From Flavonifractor sp. An92 (GTDB lineage: Bacteria; Bacillota; Clostridia; Oscillospirales; Oscillospiraceae): a stretch of 64,000 nt of DNA. The translations under genes and the position numbers were made by a program. Shown one piece after another: positions 42,620 through 50,151 of the stretch. The DNA is taken from NCBI RefSeq assembly GCF_002159175.1, contig NZ_NFGZ01000003.1:124001-188000 (forward strand). The letters run 5' to 3'. Under the pieces are notes generated by a model. That model was not told the DNA's origin. It searched no databases and saw only the letters and a list, made by a program, of their open reading frames with translations. Numbering within the stretch: the stretch's first letter is position 1; the number at the start of each line of letters is the position of its first letter.

Positions 42620-43495
42620 TTACGCCCCCGTCTCCGGCTCGGCCTGCTCATAGACCTGGTACTCCGCCCAGATCTTCTCCAGAGCCCCGAAGGTCTGGGA
42701 GAGGTCGCTGTTCTTCCGACGCCCGATGGCCACGATCAGGGCATTGACCAGGCTCAGCGGGGCCACCAGGGAGTCCACGAAGGAGGCCATGTCGCTCTTG
42801 GCCATGAGGGTGTGGGTAGCGATGGCGGCCAGCGGGGAGGTCTCGCAGTCAGTGATGGCCACCACCCGCGCGCCCCGGTCCCGGGCGAAGGTCATGGCGT
42901 TCACCGTGCGGCGGGAGTAGCGGGGGAAGCTGATGCCGATGATGACATCCTCCGGGCCGATGTGGAGCATCTGCTCAAAGACCTCGCTGACCGAGGTGGT
43001 GTGCATGAGCACCACGTTTTCGAAGATGAGATTGAAGTAGAAGCCCAAAAAGCTGGCCAGCGCCGTGGCAGAGCGCACGCCCAGGATGTAAATGCGCCGG
43101 GCGGACACGATGGTGTCCACCGCCCGCTCGAAGCTGCCCCGATCCACGTCCTCCAGGGTCATGCGGATCTTCTCCACGTCGGACTGCATGACCATGGACA
43201 GCACGTCCTGATCGCCGATGCGGTCGTTGGACACCTCGATACGCTGGATGGAGGTGAGCTTGTTGCGGATCATCTCCTGAAGGGCCTTCTGCATGGCGGG
43301 ATATCCGTCATAGCCCAGCTCCGCGGCGAAGCGGACCACCGTGGACTCGCTGACGTTCACCGTCTTGCCCAGACGGCTGGCGGTCATAAAGGCCGCTTTG
43401 TCGTAGGAATCCAGGATAAAGTGGGCGATCAGCTTCTGCCCCTTGGAAAAGGTGCTCATATTGTTCTGTATGGCAGCCAGGATGTCTTTTGGCAT
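42620..43495 (-). CDS. MurR/RpiR-family transcriptional regulator
   Basis: The 291-residue protein has an N-terminal HTH_6 domain (about 1-80; SRLGKTVNVSESTVVRFAAELGYDGYP is the helix-turn-helix) and a C-terminal SIS sugar-phosphate-binding domain (about 120-260; ILGVRSATALASFL, GISFPRYSRRTV). It starts the operon with cmk, plsC and ispH-rpsA. The ATG at 43495 has AGGAGGG upstream. A perfect palindrome in its own leader suggests autoregulation by a sugar phosphate (inference). Confidence 0.92.
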   Translation of the reverse strand: MPKDILAAIQNNMSTFSKGQKLIAHFILDSYDKAAFMTASRLGKTVNVSESTVVRFAAELGYDGYPAMQKALQEMIRNKLTSIQRIEVSNDRIGDQDVLSMVMQSDVEKIRMTLEDVDRGSFERAVDTIVSARRIYILGVRSATALASFLGFYFNLIFENVVLMHTTSVSEVFEQMLHIGPEDVIIGISFPRYSRRTVNAMTFARDRGARVVAITDCETSPLAAIATHTLMAKSDMASFVDSLVAPLSLVNALIVAIGRRKNSDLSQTFGALEKIWAEYQVYEQAEPETGA

Positions 43496-43514
43496 CGCCG
43501 GTCCCTCCTGTCGT

Positions 43515-43532
43515 TTGCCCGGGTCCGGGCAA
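43515..43532 (-). promoter_or_regulatory. Perfect palindrome in the leader of the RpiR-family gene, possible operator
   Basis: TTGCCCGG-GT-CCGGGCAA (8-bp arms, 2-bp centre) lies about 15-32 bp downstream of the -10. This is a common place for an autorepressor site. The bound factor is inferred only from position. Confidence 0.5.
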
Positions 43533-43546
43533 GGGTTCATCTTAAT

Positions 43547-43575
43547 ATCATAGCGGCAAGCGACCCAAAATGCAA
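43547..43575 (-). promoter_or_regulatory. Promoter of the rpiR-cmk-plsC-ispH operon
   Basis: The minus strand has -35 TTGCAT (43575-43570), a 17-bp spacer and -10 TATGAT (43552-43547). Confidence 0.75.
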
Positions 43576-43623
43576 GAGGGCTTTGCAGGATTTGCGTAAT
43601 TTTCGTGCAAGTGTCGTGTAACG

Positions 43624-44331
43624 TCAGCGCAGGCCCAGCTGATGACGCTCCTCTTCCGTCAAAAGACGCCACCGGCCCACCGGCAAATCGCCCAGGCGCA
43701 GCGCCCCCTCCCGCACCCGGCGCAGGCGGCGCACCTGCAGTCCGGCCAGGGCGCACATCCGCCGCACCTGGCGGTTCTTCCCCTCGTGGATGGTCACCGA
43801 GAGGACGCTCTCCCCCTTCTCCCGGCCCAGCAGCTCCACCCGCGCCGGGCGGAGAGGCACGCCGTCCAGGGTGATGGGCCCGCGCAGGACCGGCAGGGCT
43901 TTTCCTGCGTCGCCGGTGACCCAGACGTGGTACTCCTTCTCCACCTCGTGACTGGGGTGGATGAGGCGGTGGGTGAGCTCCCCGTCATCGGTGAGGAGGA
44001 GCAGCCCCTCCGAGTCCAGGTCCAGCCGGCCCACCGGCCACACCCGGGCGGGGCAGCCCTTCACCAGGTCGGCCACCGTTTTCCGGCCCTTCTCATCGGA
44101 GAGGGTGGTCACGTAGCCACGAGGTTTGTTCAGCATCAGGTAGGTCCGCGCCTCTCCATGGCGCAGGGGCTTGCCGTCCACCCGGATGTCGTCCCGCTCC
44201 GGGTCGGCCTTGTCCCCCAGGGACGCGGCGCGGCCATTCACCGTCACCCGCCCGGCCAGCAGATATTGCTCCGCACCCCGGCGGGAGGTCACCCCCGCCG
44301 CCGACAGGATCTTTTGCAGCCGCTCTTCCAA
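43624..44331 (-). CDS. rluB: RluB-type 23S rRNA pseudouridine synthase
   Basis: The 235-residue enzyme has an N-terminal S4 RNA-binding domain (about 1-60; LQKILSAAGVTSRRGAEQYL) and the RsuA/RluB catalytic domain with the active aspartate in VGRLDLDSEGLLLLTDDG and IHEGKNRQVRRM. It isomerises a uridine in 23S rRNA. It follows scpA-scpB, the order seen in many Firmicutes. Confidence 0.93.
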   Translation of the reverse strand: MEERLQKILSAAGVTSRRGAEQYLLAGRVTVNGRAASLGDKADPERDDIRVDGKPLRHGEARTYLMLNKPRGYVTTLSDEKGRKTVADLVKGCPARVWPVGRLDLDSEGLLLLTDDGELTHRLIHPSHEVEKEYHVWVTGDAGKALPVLRGPITLDGVPLRPARVELLGREKGESVLSVTIHEGKNRQVRRMCALAGLQVRRLRRVREGALRLGDLPVGRWRLLTEEERHQLGLR

Positions 44332-44352
44332 AGCCCTCTCTCCTTTTTCTCT

Positions 44353-45453
44353 CTAATCGGACCCCAGCCACAGCAAGCGCAGCCAGTCCAGCAAAGACCG
44401 CTCTCCCGCCCGCAGGTCGGAGACGCTCTGCGTGACCACCAGCGGGGTCTCCCCCACCGTCTCGCCGTCTAAGGTAAAGACCATCCGGCCCACGGTCTGC
44501 CCCGCTTCCAGGGGGGCCTCCAACGTATCAGGCAGCTCCACGGTCTGCTCTACGGTTTCTCCGGACTCCAGGGCGCAATACACGCTCTCCCCTGCTGCCA
44601 CGGAGACCAGACCGGGCACCGCCCCTGTCACTGGGAGGGTGGCGATCTCCGTTCCCGCTGCCACCAGCTCGGTGCGGGGGAAGGTGGAAAAGCCGTAGTC
44701 CAGCAGCTCCGCGTGGTCGGCCCAGTCGTCCCGGTCGTTGAGGGTGACGGCAATCAGGGTCTGGCCCTCCCGCTCCGCCGCCGACACCAGGGTGCGCCCG
44801 GCCTTCTGGGTGTACCCCGTCTTAAGGCCGATGCAGCCCTCATACCGCCAAAGAAGCTTGTTGTGGTTCAGGAGGGTACGCGTCCCGATGGTGGTCACCG
44901 GGGTGGCGGCAATTTTGGCCAGCGGCTCCACCGACAAAAAGGCCCGGGCCAGCCTGGCCAGGTCCGTAGCGGAGGCGTAGTTCCCCTCATCCTCCAGGCC
45001 GCTGGGGGTGGAGAAGTGGCTCCGGGTCATGCCCAGCTCCGCCGCCGTTTCGTTCATCCGCTCGATGAAATCCGAGCTGTCCCCGCCGCAGGAACCCGCC
45101 ACCGCCTCCGCTGCGTCGTTCCCCGACACCAGCAGCACGCCGTAGAGCAGCTCCTCCAGGGTGAGCCTCTCCCCCGCCCGCAGGTACAGGGAGGAGCCCT
45201 CGATCCCCGTCCACTCCGGCTTGATCTCCACCACGCTCTGGAGGGTGGGGTCGTACTCGTATGCCACCAGGGCGGTCATCAGCTTGGTGGTGGAGGCGAT
45301 GGGCAGGGCCTCGTCCCCGTTCTGAGACCAGAGTATCCGGCCGGAATCGCCGTCCATCAGCACCGCACCCTTGGCGGAAACCGACGGCCCGGCCCCCAGG
45401 GCCGGGCCGCTCAGCACCGACAGGATCAAGAATAACGCCGTAGCGCGCTTCAT
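44353..45453 (-). CDS. dacF: D-alanyl-D-alanine carboxypeptidase (S11), DacF-like
   Basis: DacF trims the terminal D-Ala of peptidoglycan stem peptides, in sporulating cells mostly during cortex formation. The 366-residue product has a signal peptide (MKRATALFLILSVLSGPALG), the SxxK motif (ASTTKLMTAL), SGN (VSGNDAAEA) and KTG (GLKTGYTQKAG). A C-terminal beta domain (PBP5_C) follows. A weakly hydrophobic C-terminal tail may bind the membrane. ytfJ is upstream. Confidence 0.92.
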   Translation of the reverse strand: MKRATALFLILSVLSGPALGAGPSVSAKGAVLMDGDSGRILWSQNGDEALPIASTTKLMTALVAYEYDPTLQSVVEIKPEWTGIEGSSLYLRAGERLTLEELLYGVLLVSGNDAAEAVAGSCGGDSSDFIERMNETAAELGMTRSHFSTPSGLEDEGNYASATDLARLARAFLSVEPLAKIAATPVTTIGTRTLLNHNKLLWRYEGCIGLKTGYTQKAGRTLVSAAEREGQTLIAVTLNDRDDWADHAELLDYGFSTFPRTELVAAGTEIATLPVTGAVPGLVSVAAGESVYCALESGETVEQTVELPDTLEAPLEAGQTVGRMVFTLDGETVGETPLVVTQSVSDLRAGERSLLDWLRLLWLGSD

Positions 45454-45512
45454 GGGGCATCACCTCGCAGTAAGATGCCATCAGTATGCCCCGGTCTGGT
45501 CCAGAATATTCC

Positions 45513-45926
45513 TTACAGGACCTCGCCCTGCTCGTCCTTTTCCTTCTTCCGGCTGTCCAGGTAGTCAGTCAGACGGTCGACGAGCTCGGGCACCATCTCC
45601 ACCACCCGGTCGGCCGGGCCCACCGCGGGCTGGGCCACCGGCAGCAGGCGCACGGTGTCCCCCTTGATGACCAGGAAGGACACGGGCTTGACCTTCACGC
45701 TGGCGCCGCCGCCACCGCCGAAGATGTTGTTGGACTTCTCCTTCTGGGTGTTCAGATCCAGATCGCTGCCGCCCGAGGCGAAGCCCACGCTCACCTGGGA
45801 GATGGGCAGGATGGTCACGCCGCCGGCCTCAATGGGGTCGCCCACCACGGTGTTCACATCCACCATTTCCCGGATTTTCTCCATGGTGGTCTGCATCAGG
45901 TCGTTGATGGAGTTCTTATTTTCCAT
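45513..45926 (-). CDS. ytfJ: GerW-family sporulation protein YtfJ
   Basis: The 137-residue protein contains the GerW/YtfJ signatures VVGDPIEAGGVTILPISQVS, GFASGGSDLD and the Gly-rich GGGGGASVKVKPVSFLVI. In Bacillus it is needed for normal germination. The start overlaps the DUF2953 gene by 11 bp and dacF follows, matching the clostridial DUF2953-ytfJ-dacF order. Confidence 0.93.
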   Translation of the reverse strand: MENKNSINDLMQTTMEKIREMVDVNTVVGDPIEAGGVTILPISQVSVGFASGGSDLDLNTQKEKSNNIFGGGGGASVKVKPVSFLVIKGDTVRLLPVAQPAVGPADRVVEMVPELVDRLTDYLDSRKKEKDEQGEVL

Positions 45927-46548
45927 GATTGATCGCCTCTTTCTCGTTGGATGGCGCCGCGTCTCCGCCCCGGTCCAGGCGGCGGACGGCCTGCGGCAGG
46001 AACCAGAAGGTGAATACCACGAGCTGCCCCAGGGTCAGGGAAATGTCCGCCCGGAGATGGACCCGGGTGGATTCCGCCTCGAAGTCCACGGACGTGGAGA
46101 TGCGGCGCTCCCGCACCTGAAAAGCATGCTCAAAAAGGGGAAGGATCATACCCAGAAGGGCATTGGCGCCGCCGTACAGGAGGGCCGTGTCCCCCGGGTC
46201 GGAGCCGCCCACCGTCAGGCGGAGCTCCAGAAGGTCCACGCGGATGGCCCGGCGCAGACGCCCGGCCGCCTCACACACCAGCGGCAGCCAGGTCTCTAGA
46301 AGTTCGGCGATCCCGGAAAAGGAGGCGGGTGCTTCCGGCGTTTTCGGGGGCTTGTCCGGCTTGGGGGCCTCCGCCTTTGCGGGCTTCCGCTTCTTTTTCC
46401 GCAGGGGCCAGACCTGCACACGCAGCAGGCCCACCCGGGCCCGAACGGTAAACTCAGTCCCGTTCCAGAGGACGCTCCCCCCCAGCCGCAGGCGGCTGAG
46501 CAGAAACAGCGCCGCCGCGATCAGAAGGAGGACCAGCGGCCACCTCAT
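45916..46548 (-). CDS. DUF2953-family membrane-associated protein
   Basis: The 210-residue protein has an N-terminal membrane helix (RWPLVLLLIAAALFLLSRL), a Lys/Pro-rich linker (KKKRKPAKAEAPKPDKPPKT) and a soluble domain ending near a second hydrophobic segment (GQLVVFTFWFLPQA). DUF2953 genes usually precede ytfJ in spore formers. The ATG at 46548 overlaps the scpB stop (ATGA). The long frame upstream is a shadow of scpB. Confidence 0.85.
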   Translation of the reverse strand: MRWPLVLLLIAAALFLLSRLRLGGSVLWNGTEFTVRARVGLLRVQVWPLRKKKRKPAKAEAPKPDKPPKTPEAPASFSGIAELLETWLPLVCEAAGRLRRAIRVDLLELRLTVGGSDPGDTALLYGGANALLGMILPLFEHAFQVRERRISTSVDFEAESTRVHLRADISLTLGQLVVFTFWFLPQAVRRLDRGGDAAPSNEKEAINHGK

Positions 46549-47141
46549 GGCTCCACCGCCTCTTCCTCTCCCCGCAGCTGGGCCAGTCGCTCCTCCAGGG
46601 CCCGACCGGTCTTTTCCTCCTCGGTGGACACATTGGGCAGATCCGGCAGATCGTTCAGATTGCTCAGCCCGAAGGAGCGCAGGAAGGCCTGGGTGGTGCG
46701 GTACTGGATGGGCCGGCCAGGCACCGGCAGGCGCCCGCACTCCTCGATGAGGCCCCGGTCCACCAGCATGCTGACGGTATAGGCGCTGTCCACGCCCCGG
46801 ATCTGGTCGATATAGGCCCGGGTGATGGGCTGAAAGTAGGCGATGACTGCCAGCACCTCCAGCGCCGTCTGGGACAGGCGGGCGGGGCGTCGGCTCTCCA
46901 GCGCCCGGCGGATGACCTCCGCGTGCTCCGGCGCGGAGCAGAGCTGATAGGAGGTGCCCAGCTGCAAAAGCCGCATCCCCCGCCGCTCGAAGCGGTAGCG
47001 GTCGGCCAGACGGCGGCAGGCGCCGTCCACGCTCACACGGTCCAGGTCCAGCGCCATACACAGCCGCTCCACGCCCACCGGCTCACCGGAGGCAAAGAGC
47101 ACCGCCTCGATGGCTGACTCCACTTCACGTTGTACGTCCAA
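46545..47141 (-). CDS. scpB: Segregation and condensation protein B
   Basis: ScpB is the winged-helix (kite) subunit of the SMC-ScpAB condensin. The 198-residue product has the family blocks ESAIEAVLFASGEPVGVE, LSQTALEVLAVIAYFQPITRA and GRPIQYRTTQAFLRSFGL. It directly follows scpA. Confidence 0.95.
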   Translation of the reverse strand: MDVQREVESAIEAVLFASGEPVGVERLCMALDLDRVSVDGACRRLADRYRFERRGMRLLQLGTSYQLCSAPEHAEVIRRALESRRPARLSQTALEVLAVIAYFQPITRAYIDQIRGVDSAYTVSMLVDRGLIEECGRLPVPGRPIQYRTTQAFLRSFGLSNLNDLPDLPNVSTEEEKTGRALEERLAQLRGEEEAVEP

Positions 47142-47157
47142 GGCTTCCGCCCTCCTC

Positions 47158-47946
47158 TCAGCCCGCCTCTTCGCTTTGGTCGGCGCCCTCCGACACGGCG
47201 GTGACGGTACAGTCCCGCTCGTTGCCGGTCAGGCGCACCCGGCGGTCCTTGCACAGCTCCAGCACCGCCAGGAAGGTGGCCACAATCTCCGAGCGGCTGC
47301 GGCTGCCGCGGAACAGAGAGCGAAAGCCCATCACGCCGAAGCGCAGCAGGCGCTGCAGCACCTCAGCGGCCTTGTCGGCCACCGGGTAGGGTTCCCGGCC
47401 CACGATGCCCTCAAAGGCCGCCATGGGCGGCGGCAGCTTCCGGCCCGTGCGGGAGAGGACCTCCATTACGGCCCGGCGCAACTCCTCCGCCGTGTGCTCG
47501 TACTCATAGGAGCGGGCGGGCAGGGGCTCCGGCGTTTTCACGAGAAAATCCCGTCCCACTGCGTAGCGCCGCTCCAGCAGGGGCAGCACCGCGCGCACCC
47601 GGGAGCGGCTTTCGCTGCGCTGGTGCTCCTCCAGAGAGGCGATGAGCTGTTCCATCTCGCTCAGCGCCTCCTCGTCCTTGATGGACAGGAGCATCCGGGT
47701 CTTGATGAACATGAGTTGGGAGGCCATGGTGACGAATTCGCTGGCCACGTCCAGGTCCAGCTCCCGCCGCCGGGCCATCCACGCCAGATACTGGTCTAAA
47801 ATCAAGGAAATCTGAATATCCTTGATCTCCATTTTGTTCTTGCTCAGCAGATGTAAGATAAGGTCCAGCGGTCCGTTGAAATCCTCCAGGTCGGCCTCCG
47901 CCCGGACCCGGACCACCTTCTCCAGATGATAAATGGGACTGTCCAT
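47158..47946 (-). CDS. scpA: Segregation and condensation protein A
   Basis: ScpA is the kleisin that bridges the SMC heads. The 262-residue product contains the N-terminal kleisin block FNGPLDLILHLLSKNKMEIKDI and the C-terminal winged helix near TFLAVLELCKDRRV. It is placed between an M50 protease gene and scpB, both within 20 bp. Confidence 0.95.
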   Translation of the reverse strand: MDSPIYHLEKVVRVRAEADLEDFNGPLDLILHLLSKNKMEIKDIQISLILDQYLAWMARRRELDLDVASEFVTMASQLMFIKTRMLLSIKDEEALSEMEQLIASLEEHQRSESRSRVRAVLPLLERRYAVGRDFLVKTPEPLPARSYEYEHTAEELRRAVMEVLSRTGRKLPPPMAAFEGIVGREPYPVADKAAEVLQRLLRFGVMGFRSLFRGSRSRSEIVATFLAVLELCKDRRVRLTGNERDCTVTAVSEGADQSEEAG

Positions 47947-47955
47947 ACCGCTCCC

Positions 47956-48657
47956 CTACCCCAGAATGGCCTGGGCGATGGCGTAGTACGGGAAGCTGGA
48001 CCACTGGAACAGCAGGTCGAACACCGCGTTCCGTGCGGCCAGCAGGGGCCCATCCAGCACCCCGGTCCACAGCACCAGCACCAGGGCGATCATCCCGTAG
48101 CGCTCGTACCGCAGGATGTTGTAGTAGGTCTGGTCCGGCAGGAAGGCCCCCAGGACCTTGGACCCGTCCAGCGGCGGAAAGGGGATCAGATTAAAGATAC
48201 CCAGACCGATGCTCAGATAAGCGGTGATCAGCAGAAAATCCAGCATCCACGCCAGAATGGCGCTGTTGGGCCACAGGGCATAGCTCAGTCCCGCCAGCGC
48301 CGCCCGGAGCAGCAGCGCCAGAAAGGCCAGCACGAAATTGGACACCGGCCCGGCCAGCGCGGTGATGGCCATGCCGCTCTTGGGGTTTTTGAAGTAGTTG
48401 GGATTCACCGGCACGGGCTTGGCCCAGCCGAACCCCGCCACCAGCATCATCAGTGCGCCGAAGGGGTCCAGATGCCGCAGGGGGTTGAAGGACAGGCGGT
48501 GCATCTGCTTGGCCGTGGGGTCCCCCAGGGCCAGCGCCGCCAGGCCGTGGCAGGTTTCATGGACCGTCAGGCACAGCAGCACCGAAAAGGCCTGCATGAG
48601 CAGATATAGCAGCCCCTGCCAGTCCATGTGTTGAAAGAATTGGGAAAATGCGTTCAA
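47956..48657 (-). CDS. Site-2 protease-family (M50) membrane metalloprotease
   Basis: The 233-residue polytopic protein has the zinc motif HETCH (residues 33-37) in its first helix region and the third ligand in [14 protein letters not shown]. There is a proline-rich cytoplasmic loop ([14 protein letters not shown]). This short S2P type precedes scpAB in many Firmicutes. Substrate unknown. Confidence 0.92.
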   Translation of the reverse strand: MNAFSQFFQHMDWQGLLYLLMQAFSVLLCLTVHETCHGLAALALGDPTAKQMHRLSFNPLRHLDPFGALMMLVAGFGWAKPVPVNPNYFKNPKSGMAITALAGPVSNFVLAFLALLLRAALAGLSYALWPNSAILAWMLDFLLITAYLSIGLGIFNLIPFPPLDGSKVLGAFLPDQTYYNILRYERYGMIALVLVLWTGVLDGPLLAARNAVFDLLFQWSSFPYYAIAQAILG

Positions 48658-48701
48658 TCAGTCGTCCTCCTCTGTACGGGGCGGTTCTTCTGACGGGTTG
48701 A

Positions 48702-48730
48702 ATTATACCAAGTTTTTCCCCGGTACACAA
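48702..48730 (-). promoter_or_regulatory. Promoter of the M50-scpAB-ytfJ-dacF-rluB operon
   Basis: The minus strand has -35 TTGTGT (48730-48725), a 17-bp spacer and a perfect -10 TATAAT (48707-48702). Confidence 0.75.
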
Positions 48731-48739
48731 GGCGGAACG

Positions 48740-49492
48740 TCATACGATGTGGCTGCGCAGGACGCCGATGCCCCCGATCTCCACCTCCACGGTGTCGCCG
48801 GGGTGCATGGGCCCGATGCCCGCCGGGGTGCCGGTGGTAACCACGTCGCCGGGCTCCAGGGTCATGGAGGCGGTGATGAATTCCAGCAGCTCCGGCACCG
48901 CCGTCATGAACTGACTGGTGCGTCCGGACTGCACCACCCGGCCGTTGAGCCGGGTCTCCACCGGCAGGTCCGCCGGGTCCACCTCGTCGGTGACCAGGGG
49001 GCCGATGGGGGCAAAGCCGTCCATGCTCTTGCCGCGGCTCCACTGTCCGTCTCCCTTCTGGATGTCCCGGGCGGTGACGTCGTTGAGGCAGGTGTAGCCC
49101 AGAATGTAGTCGGCAAAATGCTCCGCCTTCACGTCCTTGGCGCGGCGGCGGATGACGAAGGCCAGCTCCCCCTCATAGTCCAGACGCTGGACAAAGCCAG
49201 GCGCGTGGACCTCCCCTTCGGGGTGGTTGAGGGTGTTGGGGGCCTTCAGGAAGAGCATGGGCCGCTCGGGCACCCCCTCCCCCATCTCCATGGCGTGGTC
49301 GTAGTAGTTCTTGCCCACACAGACGATCTTGGTGGGCTCGCAGGGGGCCAGCAGGGTGCAGCTGCTCAGCGGCAGGCTCTCCCCGTCATAGCACACCCCC
49401 TCGTAGGGCGGGCAGGCCAGGGTGCGCACGGTGTCGCCCTGGAGCACGCCCCACACGGGCTTCTCGTCCCGCAGGATACGGACGTATTTCAT
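48740..49492 (-). CDS. Fumarylacetoacetate hydrolase-family protein
   Basis: The 250-residue enzyme has the metal-binding set of the FAH family (GKNYYDHAMEMGE, DYEGELAFVI, the aspartate in CLNDVTARDIQ) and KSMDGFAPIGP plus TGTPAGIG. Known members hydrolyse or decarboxylate acylpyruvates and related diketo acids. The exact substrate cannot be told. It is ATGA-coupled to engB with no catabolic genes nearby. Confidence 0.9.
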   Translation of the reverse strand: MKYVRILRDEKPVWGVLQGDTVRTLACPPYEGVCYDGESLPLSSCTLLAPCEPTKIVCVGKNYYDHAMEMGEGVPERPMLFLKAPNTLNHPEGEVHAPGFVQRLDYEGELAFVIRRRAKDVKAEHFADYILGYTCLNDVTARDIQKGDGQWSRGKSMDGFAPIGPLVTDEVDPADLPVETRLNGRVVQSGRTSQFMTAVPELLEFITASMTLEPGDVVTTGTPAGIGPMHPGDTVEVEIGGIGVLRSHIV

Positions 49493-50088
49493 TGCATTCC
49501 CTCCCGATGGGCCTCCACCAGAGCCAGAAGCACGTCCCGGCCGTTCCCCTTCTCCGCGGAGAACGGGATGAGCGGGGTGTCCTCATCCAGGGAGAGGGTC
49601 TCCCGGATGCGCTCCAGATTGGGCTCGATCTCACTCTTTTTCAGCTTGTCCAGCTTGTTGGCCACCACGGCAAAGGGCTTGCCGCTGTTCTGGAACCACT
49701 CCGCCATGGTGCAGTCGTCCGCCGTAGGCTTGTGCCGGGCGTCCACGATGAGCACCCCCAGGGTCATGAGGGCGGGGTCGGCAAACCAGCTCTCGATGAG
49801 GCGGCCCCAGCGGGCCTTCTCCGCCTGGGAGACCTTGGCGTAGCCGTAGCCCGGCAGGTCCACCAGATAGAGCTTCTTGTCAATGAGGAAATAGTTGATG
49901 TGGGTGGTCTTTCCGGGGGAATTGCCCACCCGGGCGAAGTTTTTCCGCCCCAGCAGGCGGTTGATGACCGAGGACTTGCCCACGTTGGACCGCCCGGCAA
50001 AGACGATCTGGGGCAGGGCGTCCCGGGGAAAGTCGGCGGCCTTGGCGGCCGAGCGGACAAACTCCGCGTTGTTCAGGTTCAGCGGCAC
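49489..50088 (-). CDS. engB: Ribosome biogenesis GTPase EngB/YsxC
   Basis: EngB (YihA/YsxC) assists 50S assembly. The 199-residue product has G1 GRSNVGKSS, G3 DLPGYGYAK and G4 NKLDKLK. The GTG at 50088 has an AAAGGGG site; an ATG at 50124 would add 12 residues unlike the family. The lon-engB order is conserved in Firmicutes. Confidence 0.94.
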   Translation of the reverse strand: MPLNLNNAEFVRSAAKAADFPRDALPQIVFAGRSNVGKSSVINRLLGRKNFARVGNSPGKTTHINYFLIDKKLYLVDLPGYGYAKVSQAEKARWGRLIESWFADPALMTLGVLIVDARHKPTADDCTMAEWFQNSGKPFAVVANKLDKLKKSEIEPNLERIRETLSLDEDTPLIPFSAEKGNGRDVLLALVEAHREGMQ

Positions 50089-50110
50089 TCTCGTCGCCCC
50101 TTTCTCACAC

Positions 50111-50139
50111 GCCCGCCGCCCCATACCGGAGCGGCGGGC
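50111..50139 (-). other. Intercistronic hairpin between lon and engB
   Basis: GCCCGCCGC / GCGGCGGGC (9-bp perfect stem, 11-nt loop) lies 12 bp after the lon stop with no T-run on the minus strand. Confidence 0.5.
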
Positions 50140-50151
50140 AGGATTGCTCTC

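Noticed and set aside
46549-47061. Upstream extension of the DUF2953 frame
   Set aside because: It is out-of-frame translation of scpB; the membrane helix and ATGA overlap place the start at 46548.
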